Shown: positions 33,717 to 43,560 of the stretch, piece after piece
Layout of the letters: every line of letters starts with the position of its first letter
Position numbering within the stretch: the stretch's first letter is position 1
Assembly (NCBI RefSeq): GCF_900114455.1
Contig: NZ_FOTC01000002.1
Span: 963,012-1,027,011, forward strand
Direction: 5' to 3'
Length of the DNA: 64,000 nucleotides
Origin: Halogranum rubrum
Lineage (GTDB): Archaea > Halobacteriota > Halobacteria > Halobacteriales > Haloferacaceae
Position numbers and translations under genes: made by a program
Notes under the pieces: model-generated
Seen by the model: the letters and a program-made list of their open reading frames with translations, nothing else
What the model was told of the DNA's origin: nothing
Database searches by the model: none

Positions 33717-36137
33717 TCAGTACCGGTGGCAGGCGACGATACGGTCCAGACCGTCCGGCGAGTCGAGTGCCGGGTCTTCGGTAGTGCAGATACTCGGGTC
33801 GACGAACGTGTCCGTCAGCAGCGTCGCCGCCTCGCGCCACGCACCCTCGGACGTAAGCGAGAGTGCTTCCTCGACTACGGTGCCCGATTCGCCGCTCGGA
33901 ACGCCGTCGGGGAAGTACGTCTCCCGTGCGTCGGCCGTCCCGGCGTCGCGTGACTCGCGTTGCACCGCTCTGAGGAACCGTCGCACGTCCTCCCACGCCT
34001 CCTCGGAGAGCGCCAGTTCGCTCGGTGCGATGAGTTTCGGACAACGCGTGTGGAACCGACAGCCACTCGGCGGCGTAATCGGTGAGGGAACGTCGCCCGA
34101 GAGGGGTACCGTCTCTCGTTCGGCGCGCGGGTCCGGAACCGGAATCGCCGACAGCAGCGCCTGTGTGTAGGGATGTTTCGGCGACCGGAACAGGTCGTCT
34201 TTGTCGGCGAGTTCGACGAGTTCGCCGAGGTACATCACGGCGACGCGGTCACAGACGTGGCGGATGACGCTGAGGTCGTGACTGATGAAGAGGTAGGTGA
34301 GTCCGAACTCGTCTTGCAGGTCCTTCATCGTGTTGAGCACCTGCGCCTGTACCGACGCGTCGAGCGCCGACGTCGGTTCGTCGCAGACGATGAACTCGGG
34401 GTCTACCGAGAGCGCACGCGCGAGGTTGACACGTTGACGCTGGCCGCCGGAGAACTGGTGTGGATACCGGTTGTAGTGGTCGGCGTCGAGACCGACCGTC
34501 TCCAGCAGTTCCCGTGCCCGTCGCTCCTGTTCGCCGGGGTAGAGACCGTGCGCCTTCATCGGTTCCTCGACGATTTCGCCGACGGTCATCCGCGGGTCGA
34601 GCGACGCCTGTGGGTCCTGAAAGACGAACTGCATCCGCTTTCGCGACTGCCGAAGCTCTTCTCCCGACATCTCTGCGAGGTTCTTCCCGTCGAAGACGAT
34701 GTCGCCCTCGGTCGGTTCGACGAGTCGGAGGAGCGTCCGAGCGAGCGTCGACTTGCCACAGCCAGACTCACCGACCAGCCCGATGGTCTCCCCGCGTCGA
34801 ATGTCGAAGTCGACGCCGTCGACGGCGCGGACGTACTCCCGGTCGACCGTAATCGGGAGCAGTCCACCGTGCCGGTCGATTCGGAGACGGCTGAGAAATC
34901 CGTCCGTCGCGTCGAAGTACTTCTTCAGTCCGCGGACTTCGAGGAGTGGCTCCGCATCGGTTCGCTGTCGGTCCGTGTCCGTCTCGACACCGCCGTCGTC
35001 GAGTACCGACTGTTCCGTGGGCGTCTCTCGACTGCCATCGTGCTCAGTCTGGTTCGCACCGTTGTCGAGCGGTTCGCTCTCCCAGTAGCCGTCGTCGGCG
35101 AACGCGTCGTTCTTCAGACACGCCGCTCGGTGCGGCGACGAGTCGTCGCCCGACTCCACGAGACGGGTGTCGGGGTGTGTCCGGACGCAGGCTTCGCGCG
35201 CGTCGGGGCACCGGTCGTGGAACCGGCAGCCACTGGGCGGGTTGATGGCTTCGGGCATGATGCCCGTGATGGGCGACAGGCCGTCGACGTCGCGGTCGGG
35301 TCGGGGAATCGAACCGAGGAGTGCCTCGGTGTACGGATGTCGCGTCTCGTGGAACAGTTCGTCGACCGACGCCTGTTCGACGATTTCGCCGAGATACATC
35401 ACGCTGACGCGGTCACAGATTTCGGCGACGACGCCCATGTCGTGCGTGACCCAGATGAACGATGTCTCGTATCGGGTCGTGAGCTCTTTGACGAGGTCGA
35501 GAATCTGCGCCTCGACGGTGACGTCGAGTGCCGTCGTCGGTTCGTCGGCGACGATGAGACTCGGTTCGCAGGCGAAGGCCATCGCGATGAGGACGCGCTG
35601 GCGCATCCCGCCGGAGAACTCGTGCGGATAGTCGTCCATCCGTCGTTCTGCCTCCGGAATGCCGACCTCACGGAGGCGGTCGACGGCAATCTGCGCCGCC
35701 TCGTCCCGTGAGACGTTCCGGTTGAGTTGGATGATCTCGCTCAACTGCTCGCCGATGGTGAAGACGGGGTTGAGACTCTCCGTGGGGTCTTGGAAGATCA
35801 TCGCAATCTCTCTGCCCCGAATGCGCTCTCGAATCTCGCGACTGGAGAGCATCTCCGGTGCGCGGTGTGGTTCCGCGCCGGGGTCGTCACTCGTCTCGAC
35901 ATCGAGGAGCAGGTCGTCTTTGAACCGAATCTCGCCGTTGACGATCCGTCCCGGCGCGTCTATCAGCCGCATGATGCTCCGCGCGGCGACGCTCTTGCCC
36001 GCGCCGCTCTCGCCGACGAGACCGAGTACTTCGCCGCGCTGTACTTCGAACGAGATACCGTCGACGGCCCGAATCGTTCCCTCTTCGGTGACGAAGTGCG
36101 TTTGCAGGTCGCGGACGGTGAGTAACGTATCAGACAT
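33717..36137 (-). CDS. fused OppD-OppF dipeptide/oligopeptide ABC transporter ATP-binding protein
   Basis: An 806-aa protein with two complete ABC ATPase halves. Half 1 has GESGAGKS at 42-49, FSGGMRQR and [11 protein letters not shown]. Half 2 begins near residue 395, with [17 protein letters not shown] and [11 protein letters not shown]. Each half ends with the oligopeptide-type C-terminal motif [12 protein letters not shown], whose Cys residues occur in Opp/Dpp ATPases. A disordered acidic linker (about 335-395) joins the halves. It powers the OppB/OppC channel encoded upstream on the same strand. After the second motif there is a C-terminal tail of about 100 residues. Confidence 0.93.
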   Translation of the reverse strand: MSDTLLTVRDLQTHFVTEEGTIRAVDGISFEVQRGEVLGLVGESGAGKSVAARSIMRLIDAPGRIVNGEIRFKDDLLLDVETSDDPGAEPHRAPEMLSSREIRERIRGREIAMIFQDPTESLNPVFTIGEQLSEIIQLNRNVSRDEAAQIAVDRLREVGIPEAERRMDDYPHEFSGGMRQRVLIAMAFACEPSLIVADEPTTALDVTVEAQILDLVKELTTRYETSFIWVTHDMGVVAEICDRVSVMYLGEIVEQASVDELFHETRHPYTEALLGSIPRPDRDVDGLSPITGIMPEAINPPSGCRFHDRCPDAREACVRTHPDTRLVESGDDSSPHRAACLKNDAFADDGYWESEPLDNGANQTEHDGSRETPTEQSVLDDGGVETDTDRQRTDAEPLLEVRGLKKYFDATDGFLSRLRIDRHGGLLPITVDREYVRAVDGVDFDIRRGETIGLVGESGCGKSTLARTLLRLVEPTEGDIVFDGKNLAEMSGEELRQSRKRMQFVFQDPQASLDPRMTVGEIVEEPMKAHGLYPGEQERRARELLETVGLDADHYNRYPHQFSGGQRQRVNLARALSVDPEFIVCDEPTSALDASVQAQVLNTMKDLQDEFGLTYLFISHDLSVIRHVCDRVAVMYLGELVELADKDDLFRSPKHPYTQALLSAIPVPDPRAERETVPLSGDVPSPITPPSGCRFHTRCPKLIAPSELALSEEAWEDVRRFLRAVQRESRDAGTADARETYFPDGVPSGESGTVVEEALSLTSEGAWREAATLLTDTFVDPSICTTEDPALDSPDGLDRIVACHRY

Positions 36138-36371
36138 GAGTTGGGTGAGTCGGGGATAGGGCGGTTCGTGAGTGAGGTGCCTCTGTAGTGACTTCGTTTT
36201 CGAGTTCGGGGCGCTCGCTCGCGTCGACTGACTCGGTGTCGGTGTCGACGGCCCTGTCGAGCGTGCGCGACGGACTCGGCGAACTAGACGGACCGGCCCG
36301 TGTGCCCTGACTGCTCTGAGTGCCCTGACACGGGCCGCGTCTCGCCGAGTGTGTGGTCTCTCGATACATGG
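36138..36371 (-). other. 234-bp spacer inside the ABC operon
   Basis: This gap between the oppC stop and the oppDF start is long for an operon whose other genes overlap. A small ATG frame (from 36368) runs through it into the start of oppDF, but its composition (Ser/Thr/Arg/Pro-rich) is not that of a real haloarchaeal protein. The spacer may carry an internal promoter or processing site. Confidence 0.4.
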
Positions 36372-37346
36372 TCAGTCGTTCGACCGTGGGTCGATTGCGT
36401 CGCGTAGCCCGTCGCCGAGCATGTTGAACCCGATGACGGTCACGAGGATGGCGATGCCCGGCCAGATGCTGAACCACGGGTTGACGATCATGTACTGTCG
36501 CGATTGCGCGAGCATCTGTCCCCACGAGGGCGTCGGAGGCTGAACACCGAACCCAAGGAAGGACAGCGAGGCGACGATGAGGATGTTCACGCCGACTTGG
36601 AGCGTCGACTGGACGAGCACTGGCGCTAAACTGTTCGGGATGATGTGCCGGAAGATGATGTGTCGGTCACGCACGCCGGCGGCCTTCGCCGCCTCGACGT
36701 ACTCCATCTCGCGAACGCTCAGCACCTGCGACCGAATCAGTCGCGTGAACACCGGAATCGTCGTAATCGACACGCCGACGATGGCGATGCCCAGTTCGCG
36801 GCCGAACGCGGACATGATGGCGATGACGAGGATGAGGAACGGAATCGCGTACAGCGACTCGACGAACCGCTGGAGCACGTCGTCGACCCAGCCACCGTAG
36901 TAGCCCGAGACTGCACCGATGACCGTGCCGAGGGTCATCCCGATGCCCGTCGCGAGCAGGCCGACCTGCACCGCGATTCGGGTCCCGTAGACGAGTCTGA
37001 CCAAGATGTCGCGGCCCCGGTGGTCGGTGCCGAGCGGGTGTGCCCAGTTACCCGCGCCGAACTCGTTTTCGATACCGATCGGTGGGAGCAGAATTTCGCC
37101 CCCGGAAGGGTCGTTCTCGGGGTGGTACCAGAACGTCGCCGCGAACTGGTAGTCGAAGATGTCCGCGTCGATGGTCGTCAACAGTGCGACGAGCGTCACG
37201 ATACCGATGACGTAGAGTCCGGCGCGCGAAGCGGAGTTTCGCTTCAGTTGGCGAAACGCCTGCGCCGAGCGCGAGACGGCCGTCCGTTCTTCCGTCGACG
37301 ACCCGACTCGGGTGGACTCGCCGGCCGGAACCGTCGAGTCACTCAT
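36372..37346 (-). CDS. peptide-type ABC transporter permease (OppC/DppC)
   Basis: A 324-aa permease. An N-terminal cytoplasmic tail and one membrane segment (about 47-68) are followed by a long extracytoplasmic loop containing HPLGTDHRGRDIL, the hallmark of OppC/DppC. Five further membrane segments contain the EAA loop VEAAKAAGVRDRHIIFRHIIPNSLAP that contacts the ATPase. ATG 37346 overlaps the 3' end of oppB by 8 bp, showing translational coupling. Confidence 0.93.
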   Translation of the reverse strand: MSDSTVPAGESTRVGSSTEERTAVSRSAQAFRQLKRNSASRAGLYVIGIVTLVALLTTIDADIFDYQFAATFWYHPENDPSGGEILLPPIGIENEFGAGNWAHPLGTDHRGRDILVRLVYGTRIAVQVGLLATGIGMTLGTVIGAVSGYYGGWVDDVLQRFVESLYAIPFLILVIAIMSAFGRELGIAIVGVSITTIPVFTRLIRSQVLSVREMEYVEAAKAAGVRDRHIIFRHIIPNSLAPVLVQSTLQVGVNILIVASLSFLGFGVQPPTPSWGQMLAQSRQYMIVNPWFSIWPGIAILVTVIGFNMLGDGLRDAIDPRSND

Positions 37347-38343
37347 CGGCACCACCGTAGGAGATACGCGGGTCGATGACCGCGTACAGTACGTCGACGA
37401 CCAGTACACCGAGGACGAACATGATGGCGAAGAAAATCGTCGTGCCCATGATCAGTTGGTAGTCTTGTGCCCGGACGGCCGTGATGATGAGGTTGCCCAT
37501 TCCGTTGATGTTGAAGACGGTTTCAGTGAGCACCGCGCCACCGAGGGCGGTGGTGATCTGAATCCCGATTACGGTGAGCACCGGCAGTTGTGCGTTCTTG
37601 AACGCCTGCTTGCGGAGAATCGTCCGCTCGGAGATACCGTAGGCGCGGGCGAGTTGGACGTAGTCTTTGTTGAGCACTTCGAGCATCGACGAACGCTCGA
37701 TGCGCGTGATAGCCGCCATCTGGAGCGTCCCCAGCGTTATCGACGGCAGGATGAGGTGCGACGCCGACGTCGCGAGGACGTCCAGCCGAGAGGTGGCCCC
37801 TTCGACAGACCCGGGCGGTGCCCACGGCATGACGAGTCCGCTCGGCGGCAACAGGTTCGTGTAGTAGGCGAACACGATGATGAGCAGCAACCCGACCCAG
37901 AAACTCGGCGTACTGACGCCGACGAGCGACGTGATACGTGCCAGATGGTCGTAGCGGTTGTTGCGATTCTTCGCAGCGAAGACGCCGAGTGGGATGGCCG
38001 TTCCGATTGCGAGCGTGAAACTCGACACGAGCAACAGCAGCGTCACGGGAAGCCGCTCCAGAATCTTCGCCGTGACCGGCACGCCGCCGTAGTGGATGCT
38101 CGTTCCGAAGTCACCGGTCGCGATTGCGGCGAGATACTTCACGTACCGGACGTACAGCGGTTGGTCGAGTCCGTACTGGACACGCGCGGCTTCGATAGCC
38201 GCGGCGTCGGCACTCGGCCCGACGAGGATGCGCACCGGGTCGCCGGGGATGGAGTTGATGAGGACGAACGTGACCGTGACGACGAACCACAGCACGGGGA
38301 CGATTTGGAGCAACCGTCGACCGATGTAACCGGCTGTCGTCAT
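37339..38343 (-). CDS. peptide-type ABC transporter permease (OppB/DppB)
   Basis: A 334-aa permease with six membrane segments. The N-terminal YIGRRLLQIVPVLWFVVTVTFVL is the typical OppB start, followed by the PGDPVRILVG loop and the EAA motif LARAYGISERTILRKQAFKNAQLPVLTVIG. With OppC it forms the membrane pore. It is preceded by the substrate-binding lipoprotein gene, 67 bp upstream on the same strand. Confidence 0.93.
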   Translation of the reverse strand: MTTAGYIGRRLLQIVPVLWFVVTVTFVLINSIPGDPVRILVGPSADAAAIEAARVQYGLDQPLYVRYVKYLAAIATGDFGTSIHYGGVPVTAKILERLPVTLLLLVSSFTLAIGTAIPLGVFAAKNRNNRYDHLARITSLVGVSTPSFWVGLLLIIVFAYYTNLLPPSGLVMPWAPPGSVEGATSRLDVLATSASHLILPSITLGTLQMAAITRIERSSMLEVLNKDYVQLARAYGISERTILRKQAFKNAQLPVLTVIGIQITTALGGAVLTETVFNINGMGNLIITAVRAQDYQLIMGTTIFFAIMFVLGVLVVDVLYAVIDPRISYGGADE

Positions 38344-38410
38344 AGGTAGTGTGGATGGGGAGTGCGCATTTAGCGTTTGTTAGTGTCGGGGTGTGCTCAC
38401 GTGACTCACG

Positions 38411-40057
38411 CTACTTGTCGACCGAGACGTTGTTGTAGCTGGTGACGAGTCGCGGGTTCTGTGGCGACACCGGGTGCACCTGAAAGTCCTTGACGGACGA
38501 CTTCACGCCGTAGGAGTTCTTGTAGTTGAACGCCGGGAGGTGCACTTTGTCCTCCAAGAGCGTCCCGATCGCAGACTGGTAGAGCTGTTGGCGCTCGGCC
38601 CGGTCGGTCGACTCTCTGGCACCCTTTATCTGCTCCATCACCTCGTCGTTCTTGTAGTAGACGCCCTGGTTCACGCCCTCCGACTCCTCGTGGAACAGGT
38701 TGAACATGAAGTCGTCGGGGTCGGGGTAGCGGACCCACCCGAGGACGTAGATGTTGTAATCGGAGGCGTTGCCGGTGTAGGCCTGACTGAGCATGGCGCC
38801 CCAGTCGAGGCGTTCGACGTGCGCTTCGTAGCCGGCCTCCTTGATTCCGTTTGCGATGGAGAGACCGATGTTCTCGCGGTTGTCGTCCGGCGGAACGATG
38901 ATCTTCGCGTCCCAGTCGGCGGGGACGCCCGCCTCCTCGAACAACGACGTCGCCTGTTCAACGTCTTTGTCGTTGGGGTACTGCTTCCACTGGTCCAGCG
39001 GCATGTCCCACTCTTCGACCATCGGACCCGGAAGCGGCCCGTACTGGCGAAGGCCAGCGGGTGCGATGTACCGCTCGACGGCGTCGTCCATCGAGAAACT
39101 GTAGTCGATGGCCTCACGGACCCGCTTGTCGGCGGTCGGCCCCTCGTTGCAGTTGAACGCGACGTAGAAGTAGCCGACACTCTCGACCGCAGAGATACTC
39201 GTGTCTTGGGCGCTCTCGACCGAGTCCCACAGTTTCGGCGGAATCGTCTCGATGACGTCCACCTCTCCGGTCTTCAGGTTGGTGACACGGGTCGTCGACT
39301 CCCCGATAGGAGTGAACTCGACACCGGCGACGTTCGGCGTCTCCTCGCCCCAGTAGTCGTCCCAGCGTTCGAGCGTGACGTAGTTGCTCTCCTCCCACTC
39401 GACGAACTTGAACGGCCCGGACCCGATAGGCTGTGTCGTGCTGAACGCCTCTTTGTCCTCCTCGCGCACTGCCTTGGGGACGACTTGGTGGGTGAGGACG
39501 TGTTGGAACATCGCGTAGGGGTTCGCGAGGTCGAACTGGACCGTCGTGTCGTCGATGGCCTCGGCCGAGTCGATGACGCTGAAGATGCCCAACAGCGGCG
39601 TCTCCTCTTCGATGGGTGCGAGAAACGAGTACGCGACGTCTTCGGCGGTCACGGGGTCGCCGTTGTGGAACGTCGCGTCCTCGACGATGTCGACGATGTA
39701 CCGCGTGTTGTCTCGCTCGATAGTCGGCATGTCCGTCGCCAGATTCGGCACGACGTCCGTCCCTTCACCGTAGGTGTAGAGTTGACTGAACACGCGGTTC
39801 GCGACGAGTGCGTCCGGGTTCGACAGTTGGGTGATGGGGTCGAACCGAACCGGGTTCAGCGACTGGCCGATGTTTATGGTCGCACTCGAACTGCCGCCGG
39901 ACCCCTGTGCGTCGGTGCCGGTACTGCCACTGCCGCCGTCACCACTGGCGTTTCCGTCGCCTCCATCTCCCGAGTTCGAGGTACACCCGGCGAGGAGTAC
40001 GGGCATCGACACACCGGTCGCTTTCAGTAGGCTTCTCCGTGAGACATTATCTCTCAT
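38411..40057 (-). CDS. ABC transporter substrate-binding lipoprotein, family 5 (Tat-type)
   Basis: A 548-aa extracellular solute-binding protein. Starting at ATG 40057, the signal sequence has the twin-Arg SRRSLLK and ends in lipobox LLAGC near residue 25. A Gly/Ser/Asp-rich linker follows. The mature part has the family-5 signatures PNLATDMPTIERDNTRYIVDIVEDATFHNGDPVTAEDVAYSF and the C-terminal region VHLPAFNYKNSYGVK. It catches the ligand outside the cell for the OppBC-DF importer. Peptide, opine or another amide ligand cannot be told apart by sequence. Confidence 0.93.
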   Translation of the reverse strand: MRDNVSRRSLLKATGVSMPVLLAGCTSNSGDGGDGNASGDGGSGSTGTDAQGSGGSSSATINIGQSLNPVRFDPITQLSNPDALVANRVFSQLYTYGEGTDVVPNLATDMPTIERDNTRYIVDIVEDATFHNGDPVTAEDVAYSFLAPIEEETPLLGIFSVIDSAEAIDDTTVQFDLANPYAMFQHVLTHQVVPKAVREEDKEAFSTTQPIGSGPFKFVEWEESNYVTLERWDDYWGEETPNVAGVEFTPIGESTTRVTNLKTGEVDVIETIPPKLWDSVESAQDTSISAVESVGYFYVAFNCNEGPTADKRVREAIDYSFSMDDAVERYIAPAGLRQYGPLPGPMVEEWDMPLDQWKQYPNDKDVEQATSLFEEAGVPADWDAKIIVPPDDNRENIGLSIANGIKEAGYEAHVERLDWGAMLSQAYTGNASDYNIYVLGWVRYPDPDDFMFNLFHEESEGVNQGVYYKNDEVMEQIKGARESTDRAERQQLYQSAIGTLLEDKVHLPAFNYKNSYGVKSSVKDFQVHPVSPQNPRLVTSYNNVSVDK

Positions 40058-40152
40058 TATGGGTGTCGGAGCATTTCGGTACACCGATGTTAAATCCTCT
40101 TTTTGCGGCAATACACACGTCAACGTGACGAATCAGTGTCTGGAGGGCGAAC

Positions 40153-40163
40153 GACTATATACC
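40153..40163 (+). promoter_or_regulatory. TATA-like box of the creatininase-family gene
   Basis: GACTATATACC lies 21-31 nt before ATG 40184. The 126-bp interval between this gene and the divergent SBP gene must also contain the importer's promoter; an AT-rich ATTTAAC on the minus strand, around 40088-40094, is placed correctly for that. Confidence 0.6.
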
Positions 40164-40183
40164 AGAACTGTGCGTATCTGGCT

Positions 40184-40924
40184 ATGGACTCAACGGAGTC
40201 ACAGTCGCTCCTAGCGGAGATGACGTGGCAGGAAGCCGAACTCGCGTTCGACGAGGCGGATTTCGTCGTGTTACCGTGTGGTGCGACAGAACAGCACTCG
40301 ACGCATCTCCCGACGTCGGTCGACACCATCCGCGCGAAGCATCTGACCGCGGAACTCGCCGACGCGGCGTCGGAGTACGACCTCGATTTGCTCGTCCTCC
40401 CGGTGCTTCCGTACGGCTACTCGGAACATCACCTCAACTACTCGGGAACGGTCTCGGTCGGTGCCGACACGTACCAGGAGATAATCATCGATATCGGCAG
40501 GTCGGTGCAGCGACACGGGGCGACGCGGTTTCTCGTCACGAACTTCCACGCCGGGAATATCGAGCCACACAAACTCGCACTCGACAGACTCCAACGAGAC
40601 CACGACCTCGACTCGTACTACGTCCACTGGACCGACTTCGCCCGTGAGCGGTTAGAAGAGCGGTTCGGAAGCGAGTGGGGACACGCCGGCGAATACGAGA
40701 CGAGCGTCATCGAACACTATCGCCCCGAACTCGTCCACGCCGAGCGTAAGACGCCACAGACGAAGAAGAATCGGTACGAGGTCCGCCAGTACAGTCACTT
40801 CGACGACTTGACCGTCGAAGGAGGACTCGGTGACCCGACGCAGTCCGACCCGGTGTTCTTGGCCGAGGTCATAGAGGAGACGACCGACGACATCTTGGGC
40901 CATCTCCGCTCGGAACGCGAGTAA
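40184..40924 (+). CDS. creatininase family amidohydrolase
   Basis: A 246-aa protein of the creatininase/FAPy-deformylase fold. The metal motif GATEQHSTHLP (E36, H38 and H41) is followed by D47, YSEHHLNYSGT (81-89), FHAGN (121-125), and HAGEYETS near residue 165, in the order of family members that hydrolyse cyclic amides such as creatinine or formamide-type bonds. It is cytoplasmic. Divergent from the importer's SBP gene, it probably acts on imported material. Confidence 0.9.
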   Translation: MDSTESQSLLAEMTWQEAELAFDEADFVVLPCGATEQHSTHLPTSVDTIRAKHLTAELADAASEYDLDLLVLPVLPYGYSEHHLNYSGTVSVGADTYQEIIIDIGRSVQRHGATRFLVTNFHAGNIEPHKLALDRLQRDHDLDSYYVHWTDFARERLEERFGSEWGHAGEYETSVIEHYRPELVHAERKTPQTKKNRYEVRQYSHFDDLTVEGGLGDPTQSDPVFLAEVIEETTDDILGHLRSERE

Positions 40925-41031
40925 CGACCCGACGACCAACGACCGGCCGACGAACGGACTGACAACCACTCACCACTCTCCGCTCGCTGTGTCGTCGAAA
41001 CGAGAGACTGAGATGAGAAGCGAGAGGGAGA

Positions 41032-42444
41032 CTACAACGTGAGGTGGAAGGGTGGCTCTGTTTCTGCGGGCAGTGGTGTCTCGTACTCACCGGGAACCGA
41101 CGTCTCGAACTCTTCGTGGGCCGCGGCCAGCAACTCGTCGTCGGTCAGTAAGTCGAGCGTCGTCGCCGCGAGCACTTTCGCCGCGTACACCGCCGCCTTC
41201 GGCCCGAAGCTCCCGTTAGACGCGACGGCTTGCCACGTGTGTGAGGGCGTTCCGACGGGCCACGACGCCGCCCAGAACTGCGCAGTCGGCGTTATCCAAC
41301 TCACGTCGCCGACGTCCGTCGACCCTTTGAGCACGGTGTCGACGTCGTAGGAGGGTTGGGCCTCGGGATACAGCACAGACGACCGAGCCTCCGCTCGTGG
41401 GCCTTCGGGGAGTTGTGCTGTTCGGGCGTCGACTGTCTCGGGTGACAGCGTCTCTTGGAGCTCTGCTGCGAACGCACGGTCCTCCTCGGTGTACGGAATC
41501 GGACCGGCACGTCGCATGTTCTCCAGCACTCTGTCGGAGAGCACGTGGTTCGCGACGTAGTCGTAACAGCCAGTGTGGAACTGTCGTTCGACGTCCGTCT
41601 GCGTCATGAGGGCGGCCCCCTCGGCGACGTCGTCGAGCCAGTCGGTGATGCGGTCGACTTCCGCTCGAGTCGGCGCTCGGACGTAGTACCACGCCGTCGC
41701 TTCGGCGGGAACGACGTTCGGTGCGCCGCCGCCGTCCGGAATCGTGTAGTGGAGTCGGGCGTCGTCGGAGAGATGCTCGCGCATGAACTCCGCGCCGGTG
41801 TTGAGGAGTTCGACGGCGTCGAGCGCGCTTCGTCCCGACTCGGGGCTGTCGGCGGCGTGAGCCGACTCGCCAGTGAAGTTGTACTCCACGGAGTTCATCG
41901 CGAGTGTCTGGGCCATGAACGGCGCGCTCAGGTGACTCGGATGCCACGTCAGTGCGGCGTCTAACTCGTCGAACGCACCGGCACGCGCCATGAAGACCTT
42001 TCCGACGAGTATCTCCTCCGCGGGACAGCCGAAGAACGTCACCGTCCCGTCGAGATGCTCGTCGTCGATAGCCTCCTTGACGGCGAGTGCAGCGCCGACA
42101 CCGGCCGCCCCGAAGAGGTTGTGCCCACAGCCGTGACCGGGGGCACCGGCTTCGACCGGTTCTCGCGTCGACGACACCGTCTGTGACAGACCGGGGAGTG
42201 CGTCGTACTCACCGAGGATACCGATGTGCGGGTCGCCGTCTCCGTAGGTCGCACTGAACGCCGTCGGCATCCCACCGAGGCCCTCTGTGACGTCGAAGCC
42301 CGCCTCGGCCAGTTCGGTCGAGAGCAACTTCGCAGACTCCGTCTCGTGCAGGCCGAGTTCGGGGTTCTCCCACAGTACTTCGGTAAGCGAGGTAATCCTC
42401 GGTTTTAGCGACTCGACACGCTCGAACACGCTGTCGTGGTTCAT
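41032..42444 (-). CDS. M20 family amidohydrolase (AbgB-like)
   Basis: A 470-aa zinc-dependent amidohydrolase. It has the AbgB/M20D features EYDALPGLSQ (79-88), GHGCGHN (103-109), the catalytic-Glu region PAEEILVGK, and a C-terminal GSTDVGDVSWITP. AbgB is the p-aminobenzoyl-glutamate hydrolase subunit B; relatives cleave N-acyl amino acids and aminoacyl amides. It is cytoplasmic, divergent from the IclR gene with 351 bp between the starts, and probably under its control. Confidence 0.9.
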   Translation of the reverse strand: MNHDSVFERVESLKPRITSLTEVLWENPELGLHETESAKLLSTELAEAGFDVTEGLGGMPTAFSATYGDGDPHIGILGEYDALPGLSQTVSSTREPVEAGAPGHGCGHNLFGAAGVGAALAVKEAIDDEHLDGTVTFFGCPAEEILVGKVFMARAGAFDELDAALTWHPSHLSAPFMAQTLAMNSVEYNFTGESAHAADSPESGRSALDAVELLNTGAEFMREHLSDDARLHYTIPDGGGAPNVVPAEATAWYYVRAPTRAEVDRITDWLDDVAEGAALMTQTDVERQFHTGCYDYVANHVLSDRVLENMRRAGPIPYTEEDRAFAAELQETLSPETVDARTAQLPEGPRAEARSSVLYPEAQPSYDVDTVLKGSTDVGDVSWITPTAQFWAASWPVGTPSHTWQAVASNGSFGPKAAVYAAKVLAATTLDLLTDDELLAAAHEEFETSVPGEYETPLPAETEPPFHLTL

Positions 42445-42528
42445 TGAATCTCACGGAGCAAATCTGGAGTCTGTACAATAAGTGTTTGGTAGCGGGTGAC
42501 GTATGGTGGTCTTTCACGGTGATAACTA

Positions 42529-42547
42529 CAGATACGGGAGAGACGAA
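42529..42547 (+). promoter_or_regulatory. direct-repeat copy 1, putative IclR operator
   Basis: The 19-nt sequence CAGATACGGGAGAGACGAA occurs here, 85 nt upstream of the M20 amidohydrolase start. It returns with one mismatch at 42744. Position and near identity suggest a regulator-binding site. Confidence 0.5.
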
Positions 42548-42743
42548 TCGGCTCGACGGTTTCGGAACCGTCGACGAAGCGCGTAGTACAGCCGCTCTTC
42601 GCGGCGTCGAACCTCTCTGAGTGTCCGTGGACGACATCCATGCGAGCGATGGAGTGGTTGGCACGAAACTGAGCCATTGGTCTTCAGCAGTTGTCTCGTG
42701 GGTGATTGTCACCGTCGCGCGCGTAGTTCGCTAGAGGGAACCG

Positions 42744-42762
42744 CAGATTCGGGAGAGACGAA
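42744..42762 (+). promoter_or_regulatory. direct-repeat copy 2, putative IclR operator
   Basis: CAGATTCGGGAGAGACGAA lies 34 nt before the IclR start at 42796, where bound regulator would overlap or abut the promoter. That fits autoregulation. Confidence 0.5.
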
Positions 42763-42795
42763 AGTACTATGTGTGGAGTTACCAATAGACAGTCG

Positions 42796-43560
42796 ATGGT
42801 TACCAACACGACGGACCGGACCCTGAAGACGACAATTATGACCTTCAGGGTCGTCGAATTGCTCAAGGCACGAGATGGAGCAGGTGTGACCGAAGTCGCT
42901 CACGAACTCGACATCGCACCGAGTACTGCACACAACCACTTGAGTACGTTAGAAGCACAGCAGTACGTCGTCAAAGAGGGAGATACGTACCATCTCGGTC
43001 TTCGATTCATCGGTCTGGGAAACTTCGTTCGGACGCGGAAACAAGGATTTGGGAAAGCCGAACACTACACGACGGTGCTCTCGGAGGAGTCCGAGTGTCG
43101 CTCGATATTCACCGCAGAAGAGCACGGGCGCGGCGTGTACATCCACACAGCGCCCGGAAAACACGGCGTCTGGACGCAGTCGACGGTCGGAAAACGAGTC
43201 TATCTCCACTCTACGGCGAGCGGCAAAGCTATCCTCGCACACATGCCCCGAGAGCGAGTCGAGGAGATCGTCGAGCAGGTAGGACTTCCGCGGGAGACAG
43301 AACAGACGATAGACGACCAAGCAGACCTGTTCGCCGAACTCGAAACGGTCAGAGAGCGAGGATACGCGACGAACGTCGAAGAGCAAATCGAAGGCGTCCG
43401 GGCGATTGGAGCGCCCGTCTTGCAACCCGACGGAAGCGTATTCGGCGCGCTCAGCGTCGCAGGACCGTCGAATCGGATGAAAGGGGCTCGATTCGACGAA
43501 CTGACCGAAATCCTTCTGGGTATCGCGAACGAACTCGAACTGAGTATCGCTCTCTCGTGA
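42796..43560 (+). CDS. IclR family transcriptional regulator
   Basis: A 254-aa regulator from ATG 42796. An N-terminal winged helix-turn-helix (about 15-65, with GAGVTEVAHELDIAPSTAHNHLSTLEAQQYV) is followed by the IclR effector-binding domain (about 80-250, with GKRVYLHSTASGKAILAHMP and SVFGALSVAGP). Family members bind small carboxylic or aromatic ligands and control adjacent catabolic operons. A longer in-frame start at 42769 exists but would put the repeat at 42744-42762 almost on the start codon. Probable targets are the M20 gene and the importer cluster. Confidence 0.9.
   Translation: MVTNTTDRTLKTTIMTFRVVELLKARDGAGVTEVAHELDIAPSTAHNHLSTLEAQQYVVKEGDTYHLGLRFIGLGNFVRTRKQGFGKAEHYTTVLSEESECRSIFTAEEHGRGVYIHTAPGKHGVWTQSTVGKRVYLHSTASGKAILAHMPRERVEEIVEQVGLPRETEQTIDDQADLFAELETVRERGYATNVEEQIEGVRAIGAPVLQPDGSVFGALSVAGPSNRMKGARFDELTEILLGIANELELSIALS

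Noticed and set aside
36130-36525. Small frame in the oppC-oppDF spacer (ATG 36368)
   Set aside because: The product is Ser/Thr/Arg/Pro-rich with no acidic haloarchaeal signature, and it overlaps the oppDF start.
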